NCBI GenBank assembly: GCA_016207865.1
Contig: JACQZD010000156.1
Location: 1 to 6,831, forward strand
DNA length: 6,831 nucleotides
Direction: 5' to 3'
DNA from: Nitrospirota bacterium
GTDB taxonomy: Bacteria; Nitrospirota; Thermodesulfovibrionia; UBA6902; DSMQ01
Shown: positions 1 through 6,736 of the stretch, one piece after another
Position numbering within the stretch: the stretch's first letter is position 1
Layout of the letters: every line of letters starts with the position of its first letter
The notes under the pieces: model-generated
The model's database searches: none
Told to the model about the DNA's origin: nothing
What the model saw: only the letters and a program-made list of their open reading frames with translations
Translations under genes and position numbers: made by a program

Positions 1-431
1 ATGGTGACTTAGATAATTTGTGGGATTCTGCAAGAAGTAATTCAGGCATATATTTTGGAAACAATACATTTGATAAAATTTGTTGCAGCCTGCTGATTTC
101 TTATTTAAAAACCCCTCAATTTTTGTTAAAAGAATTTTTTCGGGTACTTAAACCGAACGGTAAGATTATTATTTCCTCTTTGAAACCTTACGCGGATTTA
201 TCACAGATTTATTATAATTTTACTTCTCAAACAAAAAATAGAAGAGAACTTGAAAGAGCAAGGAAACTACTCAGTGATGCAGGAATAATAAAACAGAAAG
301 AAAGTCAAGGTTATTATCAATTCTATTCAGAAAAAGAATTGATTCAGTTATTAAAAAAGACGAGCTTTAAAAATATTAAATGTTATAGAGCATTTGGCAA
401 CCAAGCAAATATAGCGTTTGCATCAAAATAA
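1..431 (+). CDS. Class I SAM-dependent methyltransferase, C-terminal part (5' end outside window)
   Basis: The reading frame is open from the left edge (first full codon at base 3) to a TAA at 429-431, so this is the 3' part of a longer gene; a TTG at 18 lies in the frame but is not needed as a start. The visible 143 codons match the second half of a Rossmann-fold methyltransferase: GDLDNL at the very start (acidic loop region), then FDKICCSLLISYL (post-motif II strand and helix), then FFRVLKPNGKIIISSLKP, the typical motif III turn and strand of the UbiE/Methyltransf_11 type. The SAM-binding glycine loop lies upstream of the window. The C-terminal part is helical, ending with FYSEKELIQLLKKTSFKNIKCYRAFG, a common final strand in this family. 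The substrate cannot be told. The gene is AT-rich and ends 10 nt before the kinase gene, so it is probably co-transcribed. Family assignment is good; function is unknown. Confidence 0.8.
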   Translation, partial: GDLDNLWDSARSNSGIYFGNNTFDKICCSLLISYLKTPQFLLKEFFRVLKPNGKIIISSLKPYADLSQIYYNFTSQTKNRRELERARKLLSDAGIIKQKESQGYYQFYSEKELIQLLKKTSFKNIKCYRAFGNQANIAFASK

Positions 432-432
432 C

Positions 433-438
433 GGAGAG
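433..438 (+). promoter_or_regulatory. Ribosome binding site GGAGAG deciding the TTG start at 442
   Basis: GGAG at 433-436 is followed after 5 nt by TTG at 442-444. The other in-frame TTG, at 418, lies inside the methyltransferase gene and upstream of this site. Starting at 442 gives the N-terminus MNPFAISGLLNF, which enters the first membrane helix directly and resembles other kinases with this type of sensor. This supports 442 over 418. Confidence 0.6.
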
Positions 439-441
439 CAT

Positions 442-2565
442 TTGAACCCTTTTGCTATAAGCGGATTATTAAATTTTATCTCATTTACTATATTAGGTTT
501 TTTTGTTTTCTTTAAAAACCCCAAGAAAATAGTTAATAAGAGTTATTTTTTGTTTTCTTTGTCTGTAGCCTTTTGGAGTTTTGGTTACTGGCAGTGGCAA
601 ATCGCCATAGAGAAGACAGAAGCTTTATTCTGGACAAGATTTTTAACAGCTGGCGCTATTCTAATTCCTGTCTTTTATTTTTATTTCGTCTTAGCTTTTT
701 TAGGTCTACTGCAAGATAAAAAAAAGAAAAAAATTCTTAAGATTGGTTTTGTGTTATCCTCTATTTTTTTTATATTAAATTTTACACCATTACTTGTGAA
801 AGATGTAGTACACAAGCTTTTTTTCAGATTTTGGCCTGAACCCGGCTTCGTGTATCCATTTTTTAAGATTACATTTTTTGTTTTTGTGGGTTATGCTTTT
901 TTTCTGCTGTATATATCATTAAAGAAATCAGCAAAGTTTAGACATAATCAAATAACATATGTTCTTTTGGGCAGTATTTTAGGTTTTAGTGGCGGTTCAA
1001 CTAATTTCCCTCTATGGTATGATATCCCGCTCCTTCCATACGGTAACTTTGCAGTTTTAATGTTTTTTTGGGCGGTTGCTTATGCTGTTGTCCGCTATCG
1101 TTTTATGGATATCAGTGTAGTCTTCAAAAAAACTGTAGCATATTCCCTCTCAGCGGGAGTTTTGACGGGTTTGTTTGTTGTTCTCGTTCTTACGGTAACA
1201 AATCTGTTTTCCGCTTTTGCCGACGTGAGCTCTTTTGCAATCAGCATCTTTTGCGCTGTTCTGATAGCAATCCTCTTTAACCCTCTCAGAAATAAAATTC
1301 AGAGCCTTATAGATAGAATTTTTTACAAAAAATCATACGATTACTATGCAATTATACAGCAGGTAAGCTCTACTCTTGCCCCAATGTTTGAGCTGGAAAA
1401 GATTTTTCAGTTTAGCGGCAACGTAATCTATGAAGCAATGGGTTTAAAGAGCGTCTATTTGCTTGCGGCGAAACCCGAAGGCGCTTATGAGGTTGTTTAT
1501 GAGATATCTTTAAAAAAGGATAAAAGCAGAAAGAAGGATGTACCTGTTAAAGAAGAAAAAATTAAGATAAGTGAATATGCCGGGGTTATTAAATTCCTTA
1601 AGTCATCGGATGATATCCTGATTAAGGATGAACTTCCTGGATATGAAAAACTTCTTGGTATGGAAACAATCGAACAAATCAAGAAAGAGCTTGAAGTTTT
1701 CCACGGCGAAGCAGTGGTGCCGGTTTTTATTGACAATAAAGTGTCTCTTCTGCTGATTCTCGGGGGGAAAATCTCAGGCGATATGTTTACCGATGAAGAT
1801 ATTAATTTACTTAAAACCATTTCTCAGCAGACTGCAATTGCCGTTAAGACCGCGCGGCTGTATTCTGAAAAAGTCCGCGTGGAAAGGCTTGCCTCAATAG
1901 GCATGATGTCGGCAAGTTTTGCGCATGAGATAAAAAATCCGCTGACTTCAATTAAAACTTTTGCGCAGTTAATACCAGAAAAATATACAGACGTGGATTT
2001 CAGGGAAAATTTTTCAAAAATTGTCATAAACAGCGTGCACCGGATAGACAGGCTTATTACAGACCTTTTGGATTATTCCTCGGACCGGATGTTTATGGGC
2101 GTGAGCAGTTTAAACATAACAGATGTTGTAGACAGGACCCTTAATGAAGTGAAGACCACCCTTGAACTTGAGAAGAAAAATATTAGCTTTGAAAAAAATT
2201 ACAAAAAAGTTAAAATTGATATATTAGGCGATGAAAGCAAATTAAGGCAGGCCCTGGTTAATATAATCACGAACGGCTGCCAGGCTATTCCAAATGACCG
2301 GACCGGAATATTGAAAGTAGATATTTATCCGAACAAGGAAAATGTCAGCATATCTGTGACAGACAACGGTGAGGGGATATCATCCGAGAATATGCCGAGG
2401 ATGTTTGAGCCTTTTTTTTCCACAAAGACGATTGGCGTGGGGCTGGGGCTTGCTATAACCAAGAAAATTATTGAGAATCACAACGGCAGGATATGCGTTG
2501 AGAGCAAATTGAAAGAGGGGACGACTTTTACAATGATACTCCCCATGCAAAATCACGGCAAATAA
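442..2565 (+). CDS. Polytopic membrane sensor histidine kinase (7TM-type sensor, GAF, HisKA, HATPase_c)
   Basis: A 707-residue kinase, with a TTG start at 442 chosen from the Shine-Dalgarno site; a longer form from TTG 418 would add 8 residues. Residues 1 to about 285 contain about nine hydrophobic segments; the first seven, with FWSFGYWQW and AYAVVRYRFMDI, resemble the HisKA_7TM sensor family. About 300-478 is GAF-like, followed by a dimerisation helix from 481 to 547 with phospho-acceptor H495 in FAHEIKNPLTS. The ATPase domain is complete: N-box N611 (NIITNGCQAI), G1 box D641 (DNGEGI), F-box 655-662 (FEPFFSTK), G2 box 665-669 (GVGLG). It should therefore sit in the inner membrane, autophosphorylate on H495 and pass phosphate to a receiver, most simply the REC-HD-GYP protein two genes downstream. 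The architecture recalls PrsK of PEP-CTERM/XrtA systems, but no exosortase genes are visible, so no symbol is given. Base composition shifts near 1.1 kb, about where the seven-helix sensor ends. The signal sensed is unknown. Confidence 0.93.
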   Translation: MNPFAISGLLNFISFTILGFFVFFKNPKKIVNKSYFLFSLSVAFWSFGYWQWQIAIEKTEALFWTRFLTAGAILIPVFYFYFVLAFLGLLQDKKKKKILKIGFVLSSIFFILNFTPLLVKDVVHKLFFRFWPEPGFVYPFFKITFFVFVGYAFFLLYISLKKSAKFRHNQITYVLLGSILGFSGGSTNFPLWYDIPLLPYGNFAVLMFFWAVAYAVVRYRFMDISVVFKKTVAYSLSAGVLTGLFVVLVLTVTNLFSAFADVSSFAISIFCAVLIAILFNPLRNKIQSLIDRIFYKKSYDYYAIIQQVSSTLAPMFELEKIFQFSGNVIYEAMGLKSVYLLAAKPEGAYEVVYEISLKKDKSRKKDVPVKEEKIKISEYAGVIKFLKSSDDILIKDELPGYEKLLGMETIEQIKKELEVFHGEAVVPVFIDNKVSLLLILGGKISGDMFTDEDINLLKTISQQTAIAVKTARLYSEKVRVERLASIGMMSASFAHEIKNPLTSIKTFAQLIPEKYTDVDFRENFSKIVINSVHRIDRLITDLLDYSSDRMFMGVSSLNITDVVDRTLNEVKTTLELEKKNISFEKNYKKVKIDILGDESKLRQALVNIITNGCQAIPNDRTGILKVDIYPNKENVSISVTDNGEGISSENMPRMFEPFFSTKTIGVGLGLAITKKIIENHNGRICVESKLKEGTTFTMILPMQNHGK

Positions 2566-2592
2566 AAACCGGGGAGTAAAAAGAGAGGAAGA

Positions 2593-4668
2593 ATGGAACT
2601 TCTGGCGCTTCTTACAAACAGGGATGATATTATTCCCGAGGTTAAAACTGCACTGAAAAAATATACGGTATACCCCCTCAAGACACAGGAAGAATTTGAA
2701 GACTTGCATACTAATATTCCTATTAACCTTCTGCTGATAGATTCCGGTTCGCACCGTCTGTCCCGCATTGGAGACCTGCTTGGGAAGATGGATAATGATA
2801 CGGTCATACTTATCACACCGGAGAAACTTGACAGGTTTGCCATGGGTAATCTGCCGCCGAGCATTTTTGATTGCATTCATATACAGGAGGTCCGCGCAGA
2901 ACTTTTAGCTGTAACAGAGCGGGCGCTTGATAAACAGAGGCTGAAGAATTTAATGACCCTGCTTAAACCTTCAAAAGATAATTTTATTGTATCTGAGGCG
3001 GAGAATGAAGATGGTTTGTATGCGGGACAGCAGCCGGGGTACAGGCAGATGAGGTTTGAAGGATTTCCGCTCAAAGACGACTTCAGCGAAGGAAAATCAC
3101 TGCAGAAAAAGGCCTTGGTTAATTTTGCCAAAATGCTGACTGTAAGTTTTGACATGAGAAAGCTCTTCAATCATTTTATGGATTCGGTTGCAGAGATTAT
3201 TCATGTAAGCAAAATGTCAGTCATGCTTAAAGACAAAGACGGTTTTTATATTAAGACTCACTACGGGCTGGACCCCTACATTGCCGATAATCTCAGGTTA
3301 AAAAAAGACAGCGCGCTTGTAATATGGCTTGCCAGGACCGGCAGGATAAGGCACAAGCCTTTAAGCCCCGGAGACACGGCCTCCGTAACTATAAATAAAG
3401 AAATGGAATTCCTGCAGTGTTCATTTTCCTTTCCTCTGCTGCACAAAGGAAAACTGATAGGTATTTTCAATATAGATAATAAAATTACTGAAGAGCCGTT
3501 TTACAGGGAAGAGCTTGAGATAATATATGTTCTCTGCAATTACCTTGCTGCTGCGGTGAAGGATATAGATTTATATCATCAGATACGGTATCAGAAGGAA
3601 TTTACAAAAAATATTCTTTCCAGCATGACAAGCGGCGTGATTGCCATTGATAAAGATGAGAAGATTACTGTCTTCAACCAGCAGGCGGGCGCGATTTTAG
3701 ATATGAACCCCGCAGAGATGCTCGGCTGCGATTTAAGAAGCCTGCCTTCTCCTTTGGGCGACCTGCTTTATGAAACGATGACGGCAGGCACGACATATAG
3801 GCGTTATGAGGCCGAGATTCTTGAGAAGAAACTCCCTGTCGGGATAAACAGTTACAAGCTGCTTGATGAAGGTCAAAGCCCTGCAGGCGCCGGCATTGTT
3901 TTCAGCGATTTGTCCGACTTTAAAGGACTTGAAGAGCAGAAAAGAAGGGTGGAGAGGCTTGAGACAATGAATGACCTTATGGCAAAAATTGCCCACGAAG
4001 TCAGAAATCCCATGACATCCATTTATACCTACACACAGCTTCTGCACGACAAATATAAGGATGAAGATCTGAATAATTTTTATACAACCGCAGTATTTCA
4101 GGCCATCCATAAACTTGACAGCCTTATTGATAAACTTGTAATTTTTTCAAGCAAACCCGAGTATAACCTCGGTAAAGAAGATCTGAATTCTATTATTGAC
4201 GAATCCGCTGATTATATCAAAAAAACACTGCCCGAATTGCACAAATTTTCAAAACAGAATTTTGACATGAAAGTATTTGTCCAGGCAGACAGGAAGCTTC
4301 TTGCAAAGGCCATCTGCTACCTGATTTTTAACGCAATTGATATGACACCCAAAGGCGCCTTTATTTACCTCGGCGCAAATAACGCGTCAGGAAGCGGAGC
4401 ATATGCGGAAATATCAATTAAATATAACGGCGTGGAGCTTTCTGATAAGGAAAGGCAGGACCTGTTAAAGCCGCTTGTAAATATTGACAACCTCGGCAGC
4501 GAGTTGAATATCCCGATCAGCCGCAAAATTATTGAAGAACATAATGGAAGCCTTGATTTAAAGAGCGAGCAGGGAGCTAACTCCTTTGTAATCAGATTAC
4601 CTGTCATTGACAGGATTGAAGAGTTGACCGGCTCAAAGTCTGTAACCTATAAAGGGGGAGACAATTAA
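2593..4668 (+). CDS. Cytosolic histidine kinase-like protein with eroded ATPase site (pseudo-receiver, GAF, PAS, HisKA, HATPase-like)
   Basis: A 691-residue protein without membrane segments, with an ATG start behind AGAGGAAG (2584-2591). Domains: residues 1-115 fold like a receiver, with D50 in LLLID and T75 at the conserved Thr place, but the acidic pair is missing and H96 stands where Lys is expected. About 165-335 is GAF (ending FNIDNKITEEPFYREELEII), and about 340-450 is PAS (SGVIAIDKDEKITVFNQQAG). A dimerisation helix spans 454-520 with H468 in IAHEVRNPMTS. The final 130 residues align with HATPase_c, but only N580 is retained in the N-box: the G1 Asp is Y611 (YNGVEL), the F-box reads LKPLVNID (625-632), and the G2 box reads GSELNI (635-640), losing two of three glycines. 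Own ATP hydrolysis is doubtful. It lies 27 nt after the intact kinase and overlaps the response regulator by 1 nt. Inference: a pseudo-kinase that is phosphorylated in trans, or an adaptor or phosphatase, in one pathway with both neighbours. A divergent active kinase remains possible. Confidence 0.9.
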   Translation: MELLALLTNRDDIIPEVKTALKKYTVYPLKTQEEFEDLHTNIPINLLLIDSGSHRLSRIGDLLGKMDNDTVILITPEKLDRFAMGNLPPSIFDCIHIQEVRAELLAVTERALDKQRLKNLMTLLKPSKDNFIVSEAENEDGLYAGQQPGYRQMRFEGFPLKDDFSEGKSLQKKALVNFAKMLTVSFDMRKLFNHFMDSVAEIIHVSKMSVMLKDKDGFYIKTHYGLDPYIADNLRLKKDSALVIWLARTGRIRHKPLSPGDTASVTINKEMEFLQCSFSFPLLHKGKLIGIFNIDNKITEEPFYREELEIIYVLCNYLAAAVKDIDLYHQIRYQKEFTKNILSSMTSGVIAIDKDEKITVFNQQAGAILDMNPAEMLGCDLRSLPSPLGDLLYETMTAGTTYRRYEAEILEKKLPVGINSYKLLDEGQSPAGAGIVFSDLSDFKGLEEQKRRVERLETMNDLMAKIAHEVRNPMTSIYTYTQLLHDKYKDEDLNNFYTTAVFQAIHKLDSLIDKLVIFSSKPEYNLGKEDLNSIIDESADYIKKTLPELHKFSKQNFDMKVFVQADRKLLAKAICYLIFNAIDMTPKGAFIYLGANNASGSGAYAEISIKYNGVELSDKERQDLLKPLVNIDNLGSELNIPISRKIIEEHNGSLDLKSEQGANSFVIRLPVIDRIEELTGSKSVTYKGGDN

Positions 4669-5690
4669 TGGACAGCAAAGAGCGAATTCTTGTTATTGAT
4701 GATGAATTGATACCGAGATACTCTATTCAGCAGGTCTTAAAGGACAGGTACACGGTATTTACAGCTGCCGGAGGCGCCGAAGGTCTTAATTTTATGGCTC
4801 ATACTCCTGCAGATCTGGTGGTGCTTGATGTAAAGATGCCGGATATGGACGGGATAGCGGTATTAAAGGAGCTTAAGAAAATGTATCCTGCAACCGAAGT
4901 TGTTCTGCTGACTGCTTATGCCAGTATTGAATCGGCAAGAAGCGCGGTGCGCCTTGGCGCCCTGGACTATCTTATAAAACCTTTTGATAAAACGGATGTT
5001 CTAAATGTTGTGGAGAGGGGGCTTCATAAAAAGCGGGCGCATGAAACAGTAAGGGTAGAGCGCGACAGCCTGCTGGATAAGAATAAATATTTGGAGGAGC
5101 AGATAGCAAGGGCCAGGGAAAACATTATGATGTGCTATGACGGTACGGTAAAAGCCTTGATACTGGCCATTGACGCAAAAGACCATTACACCTCGGACCA
5201 TTCGGAAAATGTTTCAAGGCTGTCTTCTTTAATAGCTGAGTCGCTCGGTATGCCAAAAGACATACGGGATGAATTAAGCCAGGCGGCCCTTATTCATGAT
5301 ATCGGGAAAATAGGAGTTGATGAGGCAATTCTCAGGAAGAAAGGCGCTCTGACGGCAGAAGAGCTTATTGAGCTTAGGAAACACCCTGAGATTGGCGCCA
5401 GGATTGTCAGCGCCGTGCCTTTTCTTGAAAAAACATCACAGATAATTTTATATCACCATGAGGTATATGACGGCTCCGGGTATCCGGAGGGGTTAAGAGG
5501 GGAGGAGATACCCCTGCCGGTAAGGATTATTTCTATAGCGGATGCGATAGATGCAATGAAGCATGACAGGCCGTACAGGAACAGGCTTCCGATAGGCAGC
5601 ATAATGCAGGAGCTTAGGAACGGCGCCGGAAGTCAGTTTGACCCGTTTATTGTGGATTTGATATTCAAGCGGAAGATACTGGAGAAATAA
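4668..5690 (+). CDS. Response regulator with receiver and HD-GYP c-di-GMP phosphodiesterase domains (RpfG type)
   Basis: A 340-residue protein. Its ATG shares one base with the previous stop (TAATG), and GGGGGAG at 4654-4660 lies 7 nt upstream, so translation is probably coupled. Receiver 1-120 is canonical: D11/D12, phospho-acceptor D54 in LDVKMPDMDG, T82, K104 in LIKPF. A charged, probably coiled linker spans about 122-155. The HD-GYP domain spans about 158-335: H178, H210-D211 in IHDIGKIG, H239, H263-H264, G271-Y272-P273 inside YDGSGYPEGLRGEEIPL, D292 and DRPYRN. All the usual metal ligands appear present, except that the place of the extra Glu of trinuclear-iron enzymes is Y174, which favours a two-metal site. 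The family hydrolyses cyclic di-GMP to pGpG and/or GMP, and the receiver should gate this in response to the upstream kinase(s). No DNA-binding domain is present, so output is second-messenger based: biofilm, motility or envelope processes are typical, but the target is not visible here. Confidence 0.95.
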   Translation: MDSKERILVIDDELIPRYSIQQVLKDRYTVFTAAGGAEGLNFMAHTPADLVVLDVKMPDMDGIAVLKELKKMYPATEVVLLTAYASIESARSAVRLGALDYLIKPFDKTDVLNVVERGLHKKRAHETVRVERDSLLDKNKYLEEQIARARENIMMCYDGTVKALILAIDAKDHYTSDHSENVSRLSSLIAESLGMPKDIRDELSQAALIHDIGKIGVDEAILRKKGALTAEELIELRKHPEIGARIVSAVPFLEKTSQIILYHHEVYDGSGYPEGLRGEEIPLPVRIISIADAIDAMKHDRPYRNRLPIGSIMQELRNGAGSQFDPFIVDLIFKRKILEK

Positions 5691-5734
5691 CAAGCAAACA
5701 TCAAACCCGAGGCTTGATGTTTGCTTGTTATTTC
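5684..5734. terminator. Bidirectional palindromic terminator shared by two convergent genes
   Basis: A perfect 21-bp inverted repeat: 5684-5704 is the exact reverse complement of 5714-5734. The 9-nt centre (5705-5713, ACCCGAGGC) can add two C-G pairs after one mismatch. Both stop codons lie in the stem at mirror positions: TAA 5688-5690 of the HD-GYP gene and TAA of dapB (5730-5728). Both transcripts therefore end in the same AAATAACAAGC sequence. The T-rich far arm (TTGTTATTT) serves as the T-tract in either direction instead of a separate run of T. A role as a two-way intrinsic terminator or 3'-end stabiliser is inferred from structure and position. Confidence 0.8.
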
Positions 5735-6531
5735 AGGCCGAGGACGTCCTGCATATCGTACAGCCCGGGTTTTTGTTTTGATACCCAGAGCGCAGCCTTA
5801 AGAGCGCCTCTTGCAAAAGTATCCCTGCTGGAGGCCTTATGAGTGATTTCAATCCTTTCTCCGAGCCCTCCGAAAAACACGGTATGTTCTCCGACTATGT
5901 CGCCGGAGCGTATGGTCTGTATCCCGATTTCCTTTTTTGTGCGTTCTCCTATAAGGCCCTTTCTTGCATAAACGGCGACTTCGTCCAGATTCCTGCCGAG
6001 AGACTCCGCAAGGACCTGCGCCATCTTCATGGCCGTGCCTGAGGGCGCATCTTTCTTGAGCCTGTGGTGCGCCTCAACTATCTCAATGTCGTAATCATCT
6101 CCGAGGACCTGTGCAATATCACCGAGGACTTTCAGCAGAAGGTTTACTCCCACGCTCATATTCGGGGCAAAGACGCACGGCGTTTTTTTTGCATATGATT
6201 TAATGCCCTCAATAATTTCCTTTGGAAGCCCTGTAGTGCCTATGACCAAAGGGACCGGGCTGCTGTACAGGGCTTTTAGGTTTAAAGATGTTGACTCAGA
6301 ACTTGAGAAATCTATGCACACGCCGGTTTCCCCTGCCACCTTTTTGATATTATCAGCAAGGCTTATGCCTGTTTTGCCAAGGCCTGTAATTTCCCCGATG
6401 TCCTGCCCTATATTTTTATGCCCGCTGCGCTCAACAGCGCCGATGAGTTTTATATCTGCGTAGTCTTTTGAAAGCGCAATGATGCGGCTTCCCATTTTTC
6501 CTGCCGCGCCTACCACCGTTATGTTAATCAT
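5728..6531 (-). CDS. dapB: 4-hydroxy-tetrahydrodipicolinate reductase
   Basis: A 267-residue protein, the usual length for DapB. It reduces the product of DapA with NAD(P)H to tetrahydrodipicolinate in the cytosol, leading to meso-diaminopimelate for peptidoglycan and to lysine. The nucleotide-binding loop is VGAAGKMG (residues 7-14), with E34-R35 after the second strand where the cofactor ribose is read. The GTTG loop is at 98-101. The active-site segment [15 protein letters not shown] (153-167) has H155 as the general acid/base and K159 as the substrate-binding Lys by alignment with the E. coli pattern HHRHKVDAPSGT. The C-terminal [15 protein letters not shown] (230-244) is also typical. 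The ATG start at 6531 has AAGGAG (6544-6539) 7 nt upstream. It is the second gene of a pair with yacG, overlapping by 8 nt, and is convergent with the signalling operon. No defect is seen. Confidence 0.97.
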   Translation of the reverse strand: MINITVVGAAGKMGSRIIALSKDYADIKLIGAVERSGHKNIGQDIGEITGLGKTGISLADNIKKVAGETGVCIDFSSSESTSLNLKALYSSPVPLVIGTTGLPKEIIEGIKSYAKKTPCVFAPNMSVGVNLLLKVLGDIAQVLGDDYDIEIVEAHHRLKKDAPSGTAMKMAQVLAESLGRNLDEVAVYARKGLIGERTKKEIGIQTIRSGDIVGEHTVFFGGLGERIEITHKASSRDTFARGALKAALWVSKQKPGLYDMQDVLGLK

Positions 6532-6718
6532 GGTCTTTCTCCTTTTCCGGTTCAGATAGAATTTTATCTAATTCGTCTTCAAGCCTTCCGTCAATTTTAT
6601 ATTCCTCTGATGCCCAGGCTCCGAGGTCAATAAGCTTGCACCGTTCAGAGCAAAAGGGCCTGAAGGAATTGCCTTCCCAAACGGATTCTTTTTTGCATAC
6701 AGGACACTTTGTTTTCAT
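6524..6718 (-). CDS. yacG: Small zinc-binding protein of the DNA gyrase inhibitor YacG family
   Basis: A 64-residue protein with the YacG signature: C5-x2-C8 (CPVCKK), W14, then PFCSERC giving C23-x3-C27, followed by [15 protein letters not shown], the conserved helix of this family. The four Cys should bind one zinc. The acidic, variable tail ([17 protein letters not shown]) is normal. In E. coli, YacG binds GyrB and blocks DNA binding by gyrase; the same role here is inferred from family only. The ATG at 6718 has no clear Shine-Dalgarno site upstream (reading AAAGACTTTTGATTT before ATG), so initiation may be weak. Its stop lies inside the dapB start region (8-nt overlap), suggesting joint transcription and possibly translational coupling, although dapB has its own strong site. 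The hairpin repeat begins about 20 bases upstream of the start. Confidence 0.9.
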   Translation of the reverse strand: MKTKCPVCKKESVWEGNSFRPFCSERCKLIDLGAWASEEYKIDGRLEDELDKILSEPEKEKDHD

Positions 6719-6736
6719 AAATCAAAAGTCTTTATT

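Noticed and set aside
718..733. A-rich tract (eight A, G, seven A) in the first kinase gene, a possible slippage or frameshift site.
   Set aside because: It encodes a basic Lys-rich loop between two membrane helices and the frame stays open on both sides. There is no downstream structure or alternative product that supports programmed frameshifting.
442..2565. Naming the first kinase prsK because of its membrane, GAF and kinase layout.
   Set aside because: No exosortase, PEP-CTERM or PrsR-type regulator gene is present, and the partner here is an HD-GYP regulator without a DNA-binding domain.
2380..2880. Long open frames on the - strand across the junction of the two kinase genes.
   Set aside because: They have no recognisable domain, lie opposite well-supported coding sequence and differ between frames. 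They look like antisense shadows of the + strand codon pattern.
5839..6463. Open frames on the + strand inside dapB.
   Set aside because: They are antisense to clear DapB motifs and no ribosome site or known family supports them.
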